NCBI RefSeq assembly: GCF_029714285.1
Contig: NZ_CP121663.1
Coordinates: 1,364,001 to 1,428,000, forward strand
DNA length: 64,000 bases
Source of the DNA: Rhizobium sp. CB3090
Lineage (GTDB): Bacteria; Pseudomonadota; Alphaproteobacteria; Rhizobiales; Rhizobiaceae
Direction of reading: 5' to 3'
The notes below the pieces were generated by a model, which made no database searches, was not told where the DNA came from, and saw nothing but the letters and a program-made list of their open reading frames with translations. Of this stretch, positions 44,413 to 53,563 are shown in pieces; position 1 is the first letter of the stretch, and each line of letters opens with the position of its first letter. The position numbers and the translations under genes are program-made.

Positions 44413-45285
44413 TCATGCTGGTTCTAGCCGATGACGGCGCCATGCGGCTGGCGGCTCGTCGGTCATCCTGCGGAAAAAACGTGAGAAATACGCAGGGTCG
44501 TCAAAGCCTACTTCGCGGCCGATATCCTCGACAGAGCGAATGGTGAATAATAGCAGCCGCTTGGCTTCCAGCAATCGCCGTTCCAATATCAATTCCTTCA
44601 CTGACCGCCCGAAGATTTCGCGGGCTGCCTTGTCGAGGAGATGCGGTGTAGTTGCGAGCAGCTCCACATATGTCCCGACCGGCCAATCCTTCTTATAATG
44701 AAGATCGACCTCGCGACGCAGCGCCAGACCGAGCGAAGCGGTTGCCGAGGTGGACGGCAATGCCATGCGGCCGCCGATGCGGCCAATCAAGGACAATACG
44801 ACGCCGATTAGCCCGCCCAGAACCTTCTCGCTTTCCGTGCCCCGCTCTCGATATTCTTCAGCAATCATGTCGAGAAGCGCACCGAGCTTCGACCATACCG
44901 GATTCGATGGCTGACCGGCCAGGAAAATCGGAACGTCGAGGCTGAGATCTACCTGTGGCGCAAGCGCCTTCAACATGTCGTCCGAAACCGAGACCACAAT
45001 GGCGTCCGATGTGTCCTCGACATCAAACCCATGCACCACGTTACTCGGGACAAAGCTGATCGCCGGAGCAGAAAAATTCCAAGTCTCATCTTCTATTCGA
45101 TAGGTTCCGCCGCCTTGAAACCAAAAGGTGATCTGCCCCATCAGCGGATGTTGGTGGGGCGCAACATGGCCGAAATGCAGCGTTTTTCGCTCCATCACCG
45201 TTTCGACATGCAAAAATCCCACCTCAAGCGAACGGCTCGGCTCGCCATAGACAAAGAAATTCGGGACTTCGTTTCGCATCGTCAT
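44413..45285 (-). CDS. hpaA: AraC-family regulator of the hpa genes (HpaA-like)
   Basis: A 290-residue regulator: N-terminal cupin-type sensing domain (HFGHVAPHQHPLMGQITFWFQGGG) and a C-terminal double HTH with TPHLLDKAAREIFGRSVKEL and VGFDDPAYFSRFFRRMTDEPPAAWR. AraC regulators of this type (HpaA) sense 4-hydroxyphenylacetate and activate the hydroxylase genes; the divergent hpaB gene supports the assignment. The 91-bp gap carries an inverted repeat at 45353-45368. Confidence 0.8.
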   Translation of the reverse strand: MTMRNEVPNFFVYGEPSRSLEVGFLHVETVMERKTLHFGHVAPHQHPLMGQITFWFQGGGTYRIEDETWNFSAPAISFVPSNVVHGFDVEDTSDAIVVSVSDDMLKALAPQVDLSLDVPIFLAGQPSNPVWSKLGALLDMIAEEYRERGTESEKVLGGLIGVVLSLIGRIGGRMALPSTSATASLGLALRREVDLHYKKDWPVGTYVELLATTPHLLDKAAREIFGRSVKELILERRLLEAKRLLLFTIRSVEDIGREVGFDDPAYFSRFFRRMTDEPPAAWRRHRLEPA

Positions 45286-45352
45286 ACTGGAAAAAGTACC
45301 AGCGAATTGCCTCCTTTGTCCATGGCTTGACTGCTGGGAAGCGCGTAACTTT

Positions 45353-45368
45353 CCTTAACACATTAAGG
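45353..45368. promoter_or_regulatory. Inverted repeat at the hpaB ribosome site
   Basis: CCTTAA-CACA-TTAAGG, with the right arm ending in the ribosome binding site before the ATG at 45377. A related palindrome (TTAACGTGTTAA) lies before hpaF at 57250-57261, so this may be an operator or a translational switch. Confidence 0.5.
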
Positions 45369-45376
45369 GAGGAGCA

Positions 45377-46942
45377 ATGATGCGAGCTGAAGATCATCGC
45401 AGCGATAAAACCCGTCCATTCACCGGCGCCGAATATCTGGAAAGCTTGCGCGACGGCCGCGAAGTCTACATCAATGGCGAACGCGTCGCGGATGTGACAG
45501 CGCATCCCACAATGCGCAATTCCGCGCGCTCTATCGCACGCATGTATGATGCGCTGCACGACGAAAAGTCCAGGGAACGCCTGACCTCGCCGACCGATAC
45601 GGGATCCGGCGGCTATACTCATAAATACTTCCGGGTAGCGAAATCTTCCGCCGAGCTTGTCGCGCAGCAAGGCGCCATCGCCGACTGGGCGCGCATGTCC
45701 TACGGCTGGATGGGCCGCACGGCTGACTACAAAGCGGCCCTCATGAACACGCTCGGCGCCAATGCCGATTGGTACGGGCCGTTCAAGGACAATGCGCTCT
45801 CCTGGCATAAGCGCGCGCAGGAATCCGTGCTCTTCATGAACCACGCGATCGTCAATCCGCCGATCGACCGTCACAAGCCGGCCGATGCCGTCAAGGACGT
45901 CTTCGTCCATATCACCAAGGAAACTGATGCCGGCATCTATGTCTCCGGCGCCAAAGTGGTGGCGACATCCTCGGCCCTCACCCACTACAATTTCCTTGCC
46001 CAGAGCTCGGCGACGGTTACGGAAGACCCGTCGCTATCGGTCATGTTCATCGTTCCGATGAATGCGCCGGGCATCAAGATGTTCTGCCGCGTCTCCTATG
46101 AGCAGACCGCCAATACCGTGGGACATCCCTTCGACTATCCGCTCTCGTCACGCTTCGACGAAAACGACGCGATCCTCGTGCTCGACAACGTCTTCGTGCC
46201 CTGGGAGGATGTGCTGGTCCTGCGCGATGCGGCCAAGATCCTGTCCTTCCACCCAGCCTCTGGATTTATGCATGGCTATTGCTTCCAGGGCTGCACGCGT
46301 TTCGCCGTCAAACTCGATTTCATCGCCGGGCTGCTCGCCAAGGCACTGCGCGCGACCGGCGGCGATGCCTTCCGGGGTAATCAGGCCGCACTTGGCGAAG
46401 TCATCGCGTTTCGCCACATGTTCTGGTCTTTCTCCAACGCGATGGCCTACAATCCGCAGCCCTGGGCCAATGGCGCGGTGCTGCCGAACATGGAAGCCGC
46501 CCTTTCCTACCGCACCTTCATGTCGGAGGCCTATCCGCGTGTCATCGAAACGGTGCGCAAGGTCGTCGCCTCGGGCCTCATCTACCTGCCCTCCTCGGTC
46601 AAGGACTTCGGCAATCCGGAGATCGACCGCTATCTCGCGCAATATGTGCGCGGCTCCAACGACATGGGCCACATCGAACGCATCAAGATCATGAAACTGC
46701 TGTGGGATGCGACCGGCACCGAATTCGGCGGACGGCATGCGCTTTACGAGCTCAACTATGCCGGAGCGCCGGAAGAAGTCCGCCTGCAGGTGCTCAAGGG
46801 TGCAGAGCGCGGCGGCCGGTTGAAGGAGATGGAAGCCCTCGTCGATCGTTGCATGAGCGACTATGACGAAAACGGCTGGACTGGAGACACCTGGCTCCCG
46901 CCGCTTGGGCAGGCCTCCCCCATCCGCAATGCCGCCGAGTGA
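45377..46942 (+). CDS. hpaB: 4-hydroxyphenylacetate 3-monooxygenase, oxygenase component
   Basis: A 521-residue FADH2-dependent hydroxylase that converts 4-hydroxyphenylacetate to homoprotocatechuate. AGGGAGGAGC precedes paired ATGs. Family features: FTGAEYLESLRDGREVYING at the start, VHITKETDAGIYVSGAKVVAT, SVMFIVPMNAPGIKM, and GSNDMGHIERIKIMKLLWDA near the end. It needs reduced flavin from HpaC, encoded next. Confidence 0.95.
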   Translation: MMRAEDHRSDKTRPFTGAEYLESLRDGREVYINGERVADVTAHPTMRNSARSIARMYDALHDEKSRERLTSPTDTGSGGYTHKYFRVAKSSAELVAQQGAIADWARMSYGWMGRTADYKAALMNTLGANADWYGPFKDNALSWHKRAQESVLFMNHAIVNPPIDRHKPADAVKDVFVHITKETDAGIYVSGAKVVATSSALTHYNFLAQSSATVTEDPSLSVMFIVPMNAPGIKMFCRVSYEQTANTVGHPFDYPLSSRFDENDAILVLDNVFVPWEDVLVLRDAAKILSFHPASGFMHGYCFQGCTRFAVKLDFIAGLLAKALRATGGDAFRGNQAALGEVIAFRHMFWSFSNAMAYNPQPWANGAVLPNMEAALSYRTFMSEAYPRVIETVRKVVASGLIYLPSSVKDFGNPEIDRYLAQYVRGSNDMGHIERIKIMKLLWDATGTEFGGRHALYELNYAGAPEEVRLQVLKGAERGGRLKEMEALVDRCMSDYDENGWTGDTWLPPLGQASPIRNAAE

Positions 46943-46952
46943 GGCCTTTGCC

Positions 46953-47465
46953 ATGGAGGAGCAACTCTCGAAAACCGAATTCCGCAACGCCATGGCGCGG
47001 GTCTGCGCGCCGGTCAACGTGATCACCACCAACGGCCCTGCCGGCCGCGGCGGCTTCACCGCGACCGCCATGTGCAGCGTCACTGACGAGCCGCCGACCT
47101 TACTGGTCTGCATGAACAGCCGCTCGGCACAGACGGACCTCTTTTTCGAAAACCGCCGCTTTTGCGTCAACGTCCTGACGCAGGAGCACAAGGAACTGGC
47201 CGGCTATTTCGCCGGCCAGCGCACAGACATGGACGACCGTTATGCCGCTGCGGAATGGATCGACTTCCGTTCCGGCAGCCAGGCGCTTTCCGACGCGATC
47301 GTCTCCTTCGATTGCCGCCTGACGGAGGCGCGCCTCGTCGGCACGCACCATATCTTCATCGGCGAAGTGATGGATATTCGCAGTCGCAAGGATGGGCACG
47401 CCCTTCTTTATTTCGACCGTAACTATGTGCATGTGCCGACTCAGTCAGGCAGTTTCGGCGGATAG
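46953..47465 (+). CDS. hpaC: 4-hydroxyphenylacetate 3-monooxygenase, flavin reductase
   Basis: A 170-residue reductase (start at 46953 after GAGTGAGG; 46929 is possible). NVITTNGPAGRGGFTATAM, SVTDEPPTLLVCMNSRS, FCVNVLTQEHKELAGYFAGQ and GTHHIFIGEVMDI are diagnostic. It reduces FAD with NADH for HpaB. A strong terminator follows at 47504. Confidence 0.94.
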   Translation: MEEQLSKTEFRNAMARVCAPVNVITTNGPAGRGGFTATAMCSVTDEPPTLLVCMNSRSAQTDLFFENRRFCVNVLTQEHKELAGYFAGQRTDMDDRYAAAEWIDFRSGSQALSDAIVSFDCRLTEARLVGTHHIFIGEVMDIRSRKDGHALLYFDRNYVHVPTQSGSFGG

Positions 47466-47503
47466 ACTTCACCTGCATGGCAGGTAATCACGAGAAACAA
47501 AAG

Positions 47504-47532
47504 CAGGGTGCCGACGATCGCGCGGCACCCTG
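47504..47532. terminator. Bidirectional intrinsic terminator
   Basis: A perfect 10-bp stem (CAGGGTGCCG/CGGCACCCTG) with a 9-base loop, followed on the plus strand by TTTGTATAAAAA and preceded by AAACAAAA, so U-rich tails exist on both strands. It separates hpaC from the convergent aldehyde dehydrogenase gene. Confidence 0.8.
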
Positions 47533-47557
47533 TTTGTATAAAAAAAGCATCCTGTCG

Positions 47558-49036
47558 TCAGAGCTGGATCCACGCCGTCTTCAGATCCACGTATTTGTCA
47601 AACGCATGCAGCGACTTGTCGTGGCCGTTACCCGATTGCTTGACGCCGCCAAGCGGCACGCTGTTATCAGCGCCGCCATAGGTGTTGACATGGACGACGC
47701 CGGCGCGGATTCCCCGCACTATCCGATGGGCGCGCGACAGGTTCGACGTCCAGACGGCGGAAGCCAGACCATAGTCGGTGGCATTGGCGATCTGCAGGGC
47801 TTCGGCTTCCGTCTCGAAGGGAATGACCGACAGGATAGGCCCGAACACCTCCTCGCGTGCCAAAGTCATTGACGGGGTGACATCGAAGACGGTCGGTCGC
47901 ATGTAATAGCCCCCGGTTTCCTCGAGAATGCGCGAGCCGCCGGTGCGCAACGATGCGCCCTCCGACATCGCCTGCGCGACATAGCCGAGGTCCTTCTTCA
48001 ACTGGATCTCGCTGGAAATGGCGCCTGCTTCCGTCGTCAACTGCAGGGGATCGCCGACCTTCATGCTCTCGGCAATGCGCGCGACCTTCTCCGAGAAGGC
48101 GGCATAAATCGACTTTTCGACCAGCAGCCGGGAACCGGCGACGCAGACCTGCCCGGAATTGCGGAAGATACCATAGGCCGACACCTTGGCCGCCTGATCG
48201 AGGTCCGGCGCATCGGCAAAGACGATGTTCGGGGATTTGCCCCCAAGCTCCAGATAGACGCGCTTCAGGTTTGAGCATGCTGAATATTCCAGAAGTCGCC
48301 GACCGATCGGGCCGGAACCGGTGAAGGCGAGCACGTCGACATCCATATGCAGTCCCAGCGCCTCGCCGCAGATGGCGCCGCGCCCGGTGACCACGTTGAA
48401 CACGCCATCAGGCAAGCCGGCCTCGGCGCAAATTTCGGCAAGCTTGAGAAGCGTCAACGACGCGCCTTCGGCGGGTTTCAGCACGACGGAATTGCCCGCG
48501 GCAAGCGCCGGGGCAATCTTCCAAGCGCCGATCATCATCGGGAAATTCCACGGCACGATGGCGGCTACGACGCCGATGGGCTCGCGGTGGACCAGGCCCA
48601 GAATATTCTCTGCCGTCGGCGCAATCTCGCCATAGACCTTGTCGATTGCCTCGGCATAGTAGCGGAACGTGCCTGCGGCACTCCCGGGCTCGGCCCTCAG
48701 GGCCATCGAGATTTCCGTGCCGTTGTCGCGGACGCCGAGCACCGCGAGTTCGAGCGCATTCTTCTCGATCAGCTCGGCGATCTTCAGTAGCACCTTCTTG
48801 CGCTCCGCCGGCGCTGCTTTCGACCAACTGCCCTTTTCAAAGGCATGCCGGGCAGCCTTGACCGCAAGATCGACATCTTCCCTATCGGCATCGGCGATGG
48901 TGGTCAGCCTTGTACCGTCGATCGGCGAGATGACATCCATGACGGCGCCGCTGACAGACTGGCGCCATGCGCCGCCGATAAACAATGCCTGCGGGGAAAC
49001 GGGTAGTGCCCGGAGCTGGTCGATCTTGTCCTGCAT
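47558..49036 (-). CDS. NAD(P)-dependent aldehyde dehydrogenase (PuuC-like)
   Basis: A 492-residue enzyme with VPWNFPMMIGAWKIAPALAAG, the general-base Glu in LELGGKSPNIVFADA and catalytic Cys in NSGQVCVAGSRLL. Closest in appearance to gamma-glutamylaminobutyraldehyde/phenylacetaldehyde-type dehydrogenases. In this locus it most likely oxidises 4-hydroxyphenylacetaldehyde (or the dihydroxy form) to the acid used by HpaB or HpaD. Co-oriented with the permease gene. Confidence 0.92.
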   Translation of the reverse strand: MQDKIDQLRALPVSPQALFIGGAWRQSVSGAVMDVISPIDGTRLTTIADADREDVDLAVKAARHAFEKGSWSKAAPAERKKVLLKIAELIEKNALELAVLGVRDNGTEISMALRAEPGSAAGTFRYYAEAIDKVYGEIAPTAENILGLVHREPIGVVAAIVPWNFPMMIGAWKIAPALAAGNSVVLKPAEGASLTLLKLAEICAEAGLPDGVFNVVTGRGAICGEALGLHMDVDVLAFTGSGPIGRRLLEYSACSNLKRVYLELGGKSPNIVFADAPDLDQAAKVSAYGIFRNSGQVCVAGSRLLVEKSIYAAFSEKVARIAESMKVGDPLQLTTEAGAISSEIQLKKDLGYVAQAMSEGASLRTGGSRILEETGGYYMRPTVFDVTPSMTLAREEVFGPILSVIPFETEAEALQIANATDYGLASAVWTSNLSRAHRIVRGIRAGVVHVNTYGGADNSVPLGGVKQSGNGHDKSLHAFDKYVDLKTAWIQL

Positions 49037-49055
49037 CTCATTTTCTCACAAAGAG

Positions 49056-49078
49056 GGTGGCGGGTCTTCCCCGCCACC
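49056..49078 (-). terminator. Intercistronic hairpin
   Basis: A perfect 9-bp stem (GGTGGCGGG/CCCGCCACC) with a 5-base loop between permease and aldehyde dehydrogenase. The minus-strand tail is only weakly U-rich, so partial termination or mRNA stabilisation is likely. Confidence 0.5.
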
Positions 49079-49093
49079 ACGATTGGAACCGCT

Positions 49094-50548
49094 TCAGGCT
49101 TCCTGGCCGGCACCGAGGCGCGCAAAGCCTGCCGCATCCGAAGACTTCAGGCGGGCCGCTGCGATAAGCCCGATGACTGCAGCGATCAGCACGAGGCCCG
49201 GCAACAACACCGCGAGCACGCCATTGGCACCGGCGATCGCCCCGAAGTTCGCCGAGATATAATAGACGAGCGCCAGAAGGATCAGCCCCGTCACGATCGG
49301 CAAGACCTTGACTGCCAATGCGTTGCGTTCCAGTCCAGGATTGCGGGTGAAGAACACGACGATCGAGAAGGCGGTGAACGCCATCAGCAGAATGATTGCC
49401 AGCGTGGCGACATTGGTGAGCCAGGAGAAGAGCGCCAGCACCGGATCCTGACCGGTCGCTGCAAAGAGCGCGACCACAAGCACGGCGATAACGGTCTGGA
49501 TGATCGAGCCGACATGCGGGCTCTGGAAGATCGGATGCGTGACGCCGACCGATTTCGGCAACAGGCCCTCGCGACCCGCAACATACATATAACGTGCCAC
49601 ACCATTGTGGAACGCAAGGACGCCGGCAAAGAGGCTGGTGATGAAGAGAACGCTCATCACGACCGTAATCCAATGGCCGACATAGCGCTCGGCAAGGCCG
49701 AAGAGGAACGTGGTCGGATCGGCAAGGCCCTGCAGTGCCGGAACGAGCTTGTCGACGCCAGCACCATTCACCATCAGCCAGGAGGTCAGCATATAGAAGA
49801 GGCCGATGATGAGAACGGAAATATAGGTTGCGCGCGGCACGGTCTTTTCCGGTTCGCTAGCTTCTTCGCTGTAGATGGTCGTTGCCTCGAAGCCGATAAA
49901 GGCGGCGAAGCAGAACAGGAGACCGATGGCCGGCGTTCCGCTCCAGAAGGCCGCCGGGGTGAAAGGTGCTGCGGAGAGGCCGGCATCGCCACCTTGGACG
50001 AAAATAGCGGCGTCGATGATGAGCACGACCAGATATTCGAGAATGACGAGCACCGTCAGCACCTTGGCCGATAGATCGACGCGTCGGTAGCCAAAAACGG
50101 CAACGAAGACGATGCCGACAAAGCTCCAAACCCACCAGGGAAGGTCAAGGCCGAGCTGTTCGGCAAAAAAGCCCTTTGTTGCCGCCCCGAAAAGCCCGAG
50201 AACGCCAACCTGCATGGCATTATAGGCGAGGATGGCGATCAGCGCGGCGGCGCCGCCCATGAGGCCGCCGAGACCCTGGGCCGTGTAGGCGTAGAAGGCG
50301 CCGGCGTTGCGGATATGGCGCGCCATCGCGACATAGCCGACGGAAAACAGCAATAGAATACCCGTGACCAACAGAAAGGTCAGCGGGATGCCCGGCCCGT
50401 TGCCAAGCATCATCGAAAGCGGCACGCCGCCAGCAACCGCGGTGAGCGGCGCTGCGGCCGAGACCACCAGAAAGGTAACGGCACCGACGCCGAGGCTATT
50501 TTTGCGCAACTGGTTTTCAGCCGGCCCTTGTGAATTTTGTGTGTTCAT
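49094..50548 (-). CDS. APC-superfamily amino acid/amine permease
   Basis: A 484-residue protein with about twelve hydrophobic segments; LGVGAVTFLVVSAAAPLTAV at the start, GFEATTIYSEEASEPEKTVPRATY (APC signature) and GVARYMYVAGREGLLPKSVG. It probably imports the amine or aromatic amino acid that this locus degrades. The ATG at 50548 has AGGGGAA rather far upstream. Divergent from the IclR regulator gene. Confidence 0.88.
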   Translation of the reverse strand: MNTQNSQGPAENQLRKNSLGVGAVTFLVVSAAAPLTAVAGGVPLSMMLGNGPGIPLTFLLVTGILLLFSVGYVAMARHIRNAGAFYAYTAQGLGGLMGGAAALIAILAYNAMQVGVLGLFGAATKGFFAEQLGLDLPWWVWSFVGIVFVAVFGYRRVDLSAKVLTVLVILEYLVVLIIDAAIFVQGGDAGLSAAPFTPAAFWSGTPAIGLLFCFAAFIGFEATTIYSEEASEPEKTVPRATYISVLIIGLFYMLTSWLMVNGAGVDKLVPALQGLADPTTFLFGLAERYVGHWITVVMSVLFITSLFAGVLAFHNGVARYMYVAGREGLLPKSVGVTHPIFQSPHVGSIIQTVIAVLVVALFAATGQDPVLALFSWLTNVATLAIILLMAFTAFSIVVFFTRNPGLERNALAVKVLPIVTGLILLALVYYISANFGAIAGANGVLAVLLPGLVLIAAVIGLIAAARLKSSDAAGFARLGAGQEA

Positions 50549-50862
50549 CTGCGTTCGTTCCCCTTGTTGAGAATATCCGATCATCGCTGCGATTGCGCGC
50601 AGGCGACCTCCACCAAAAACCGGACTGACGAACGGGGCTGATGCTTTTGTTGATTTTGCCGCCGTCAGCGCTTAAGGTTCATTATTTGAACCATAGCTTC
50701 AAATATAGACTTGCAAACATTCCCTGCCTCTGTCAAGTTATTTCGCATGTTAAGTATCTTGGGTCGCTGCTCGTGCCGCGGCGCAGGGTCAGCGATCTGA
50801 TGGACGGAAAGCTTCGGCCGGACGCAGGAAATCAGAAGCTGGCCAACCCAAGAGGAGGAACG
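50549..50862. promoter_or_regulatory. Divergent control region of permease and iclR-type gene
   Basis: AT-richer than its surroundings. It contains the palindrome GGTTCA-TTATT-TGAACC at 50676-50692 and a TGTTAAG half-site at 50748-50754 resembling the TTAAC palindromes before hpaB and hpaF. The natural regulator to test is the IclR-type protein at 50863. Confidence 0.5.
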
Positions 50863-51696
50863 ATGAGCACGATCGGAAAGGCGCTTTCATTGCTGGATAC
50901 CCTGTCACGGCTGGACAAGGAGGCGGGCCTCACCGACATCGCCCGCTTGTGCACGCTGGACAAGGCAACCGCACGCCGCTTTCTGGTGGAACTGGAAAAA
51001 CACGGCTTCGTCGAGCAGGACCCGGATACGCGCCGCTATCGCATCGGCTCGGCGCCGGTTCGCCTCGCACGCATTCGCGAAGCACGCTTTCCGCTGTTGC
51101 GGGTCGCGATCCCGTTCATCAAGTCGCTCGCCGAATCGTCGACTGAAACGGTGCATCTTTCGGAATTCTCCGGTGGGCAGCTCTCGACCATCCATGTGGA
51201 GGATTCGCCGCGCGCGCACCGCATCATGATCGATGTCGGCAGCCTCCTGCCCTTTCATGCCACGGCCTCCGGCCTTGCTTTCCTGGCATTCTGCCCGCGG
51301 ATAGAGATCGACAAAGCGCTCGGAAAGACGCTCGAGAAATTTACCGATCACACCGTTGTCGACCCTCAGCGCGTGCGCAATCTGCTTGATGAGACGGCAG
51401 CGCGCGGCTTTTCTATCAGCGACCAAGGTCTCGAAGCCGGCGTCATCAGCACGGCGGCGCCGATCCGCACGCCCAACGGCCATCCGATCGGCTGCGTTGC
51501 CGTCGCCGCCCCGCTTTCGCGCACCACAAAGGCAACCATCCATGAATTCGGTGCGCAGGCAGTTACTGCAGCCAATGCAATCTCAGAAAAATATTACGGG
51601 TCGGAAAGACCCATGGGAACCAGTCCAAAGTCAGGAGGACAGATTGATGAGCCCCGAGGCTTCCCCGCCAAAGATACTCGTCATCGGAACCGGTGA
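50863..51696 (+). CDS. IclR-family transcriptional regulator
   Basis: A 277-residue regulator; AGGAGGAA sets the start at 50863. N-terminal winged HTH (GLTDIARLCTLDKATARRFLVELEKHG split over residues 21-47) and C-terminal effector domain (DQGLEAGVISTAAPIR, GCVAVAAPLSR). IclR proteins sense aromatic or small acid effectors. Its end overlaps the next gene by 50 bases, so it probably controls the long operon it leads as well as the divergent permease. Confidence 0.92.
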   Translation: MSTIGKALSLLDTLSRLDKEAGLTDIARLCTLDKATARRFLVELEKHGFVEQDPDTRRYRIGSAPVRLARIREARFPLLRVAIPFIKSLAESSTETVHLSEFSGGQLSTIHVEDSPRAHRIMIDVGSLLPFHATASGLAFLAFCPRIEIDKALGKTLEKFTDHTVVDPQRVRNLLDETAARGFSISDQGLEAGVISTAAPIRTPNGHPIGCVAVAAPLSRTTKATIHEFGAQAVTAANAISEKYYGSERPMGTSPKSGGQIDEPRGFPAKDTRHRNR

Positions 51697-52900
51697 CACC
51701 AAATGCGACGAACTGCAATTCATGGCATCCATCATCCAGGAAGCCGGCGGCCAGCCGGCCATGGTCGATGTCAGCATTCTCGGCGATCCACCCTATAGAC
51801 CGGATTACTCCAAGCACGACGTTGCGAACGCTGCCGCAACCTCGATCGAGGCAATCGCCGAAAGCGGCGATGAAAACAGCGCCATGGCGGCCATGGCAAA
51901 GGGTGCGGCGACGCTGACCCGCCGCCTCTATGAAGACGGATTGGTCGACGGCGTCATCGTGCTCGGCGGCTCCATGGGCACGGATCTGGCGCTCGATGTC
52001 GCCGCCGTCCTGCCGCTCGGCGTTCCTAAATTTGTAGTTTCGACCATCGCTTACTCCCATCTCATTCCGCCCGAACGCATCGCGCCTGACCTGATGATGA
52101 TCCTGTGGGCCGGCGGTCTCTATGGCCTCAACAGCATCTGCCGCTCGGTCCTCTCGCAGGCCTGCGGTGCGGTCGTCGGTGCTGCAAAGCACGGCACCAA
52201 GCCGGATCGCAAACGCCCGCTTGTCGGCATGACATCGCTCGGTTCCTCCTGCCTGAAATATATGAAGTATATACGCCCTGAACTGGAAAAACGCGGCTAT
52301 GACGTCGCCGTATTCCATTCCACCGGTATGGGCGGACGCGCCTATGAAGCGATCGCTTCGAAGGGTGACTTTGCCGCCGTCTTCGATTTCTGCATACAGG
52401 AGGTCAGCAATCATCATTACGGCAGCGTCGTCACGTCCGGGCCGGACAGGCTCGAAAATGCCGGACGCGCCGGCATTCCGCAGATCGTTGCACCCGGCGC
52501 GGTCGACATGGTCGATCTTCAGGCGTGGCAGGCCCTGCCGGAGATTTTCGTCGATCGCCCGTATCACGCCCATAACCGGCTGATCGGATCGGTGACGACA
52601 TCGCCGGAGGGACGACGGGAGGTCGCCCGGTTGATCGGGCAGAAACTGCAACGCGCCGGTGCGAAGGTCGCTTTCCTGCTGCCGACCGAAGGACTGCAGG
52701 AATGGGACAAACCGGATGAGCCGCTGCATGATCCGGAAGGCCTCGAAGCTTTCATAGACGAAATGCGCCGGGCCATTCCGCCCACCGTCACGCTGCAGGA
52801 AGTCGATTCCCATATCAACGCGCCCGCCTTCTCGGCCGCCGCACTCGCCATATTCGATCAATGGGTGGCCGAGGGCGTCATTCCGGAGGGACGGCTGTGA
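51647..52900 (+). CDS. Tm-1-like ATP-binding (UPF0261) protein
   Basis: A 417-residue protein with AGGAGG before its ATG. Family features: VIGTGDTKCDELQFMA, VLGGSMGTDLALDV, VSTIAYSHLIPPERIAPDLM, GMTSLGSSCLKYMKYI, and VAPGAVDMVDL. The plant member Tm-1 binds ATP and viral replicase; bacterial roles are unknown, and the family is often paired with a PEP-hydrolase-like TIM barrel that is absent here. It may ligate or activate a pathway intermediate. Confidence 0.88.
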   Translation: MSPEASPPKILVIGTGDTKCDELQFMASIIQEAGGQPAMVDVSILGDPPYRPDYSKHDVANAAATSIEAIAESGDENSAMAAMAKGAATLTRRLYEDGLVDGVIVLGGSMGTDLALDVAAVLPLGVPKFVVSTIAYSHLIPPERIAPDLMMILWAGGLYGLNSICRSVLSQACGAVVGAAKHGTKPDRKRPLVGMTSLGSSCLKYMKYIRPELEKRGYDVAVFHSTGMGGRAYEAIASKGDFAAVFDFCIQEVSNHHYGSVVTSGPDRLENAGRAGIPQIVAPGAVDMVDLQAWQALPEIFVDRPYHAHNRLIGSVTTSPEGRREVARLIGQKLQRAGAKVAFLLPTEGLQEWDKPDEPLHDPEGLEAFIDEMRRAIPPTVTLQEVDSHINAPAFSAAALAIFDQWVAEGVIPEGRL

Positions 52901-53547
52901 CAACAGACCGCGCTCTTATCCTCGACTTCGGCGGCGTCGTCACCCGCACCCTGTTCGAAACGCATGACATCACCGAACGCACGCTCCGCCTTCCCAAGGG
53001 ATCGCTGACCTGGCTCGGCCCGTTCGACACGACGACGGACCCGCTCTGGGTGGCGATGCAGAACCGCGAGATCACCGAGCGCGACTATTGGCTCACACGC
53101 GCCAGCGAAGTCGGCAAGCTGGTCGGCGAGACCTGGACCGACATGCAGACCTTCGTGCGCCGGGCGCGCGGCGCCGAACCGGAACTGGTTCTTCGTCCGG
53201 AAGCGCGCGACGCCATCCTGCGCACCAAGGAGGCCGGCCTGAAACTGGCAATCCTGTCGAACGAACTCGATCTCTTCTACGGCGTCGAGTTCCGCCAGCG
53301 TTTTCCGTTGATCGACCTCTTCGACGTCATCGTCGATGCCACATATACGAAGATCCTCAAGCCCGATCCCCGTTCCTACGAGCTCGTTCTTTCCGAGCTC
53401 GACCTGCCGCGGGAGGCCTGCGTCTTCGTGGACGACCAGAAGAAAAACATCGAGGGCGCCGAAGCCGTGAACCTGCCTCACGTGCATTTCGATGTGACCC
53501 GCCCCGCTGAAAGCTATGCCCGCGCACTTGCCATGCTGGGGCTCTAA
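52897..53547 (+). CDS. HAD-superfamily hydrolase
   Basis: A 216-residue protein from a GTG overlapping the previous stop (GTGA). HAD motifs: LILDFGGVVT (the second Asp of DxD is Gly), LAILSNELD, Lys in KILKPDP, and VFVDDQKKNI. The DFGG form is common in HAD phosphatase-like proteins of the epoxide-hydrolase N-domain/haloacid type. Possible role: removing phosphate from a pathway intermediate. Confidence 0.88.
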   Translation: MTTDRALILDFGGVVTRTLFETHDITERTLRLPKGSLTWLGPFDTTTDPLWVAMQNREITERDYWLTRASEVGKLVGETWTDMQTFVRRARGAEPELVLRPEARDAILRTKEAGLKLAILSNELDLFYGVEFRQRFPLIDLFDVIVDATYTKILKPDPRSYELVLSELDLPREACVFVDDQKKNIEGAEAVNLPHVHFDVTRPAESYARALAMLGL

Positions 53548-53563
53548 ACCAAGAGGAATCGAC

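Noticed and set aside
51563..52903. 446-codon minus-strand frame
   Set aside because: Shadow of the Tm-1-like gene; no recognisable domain.
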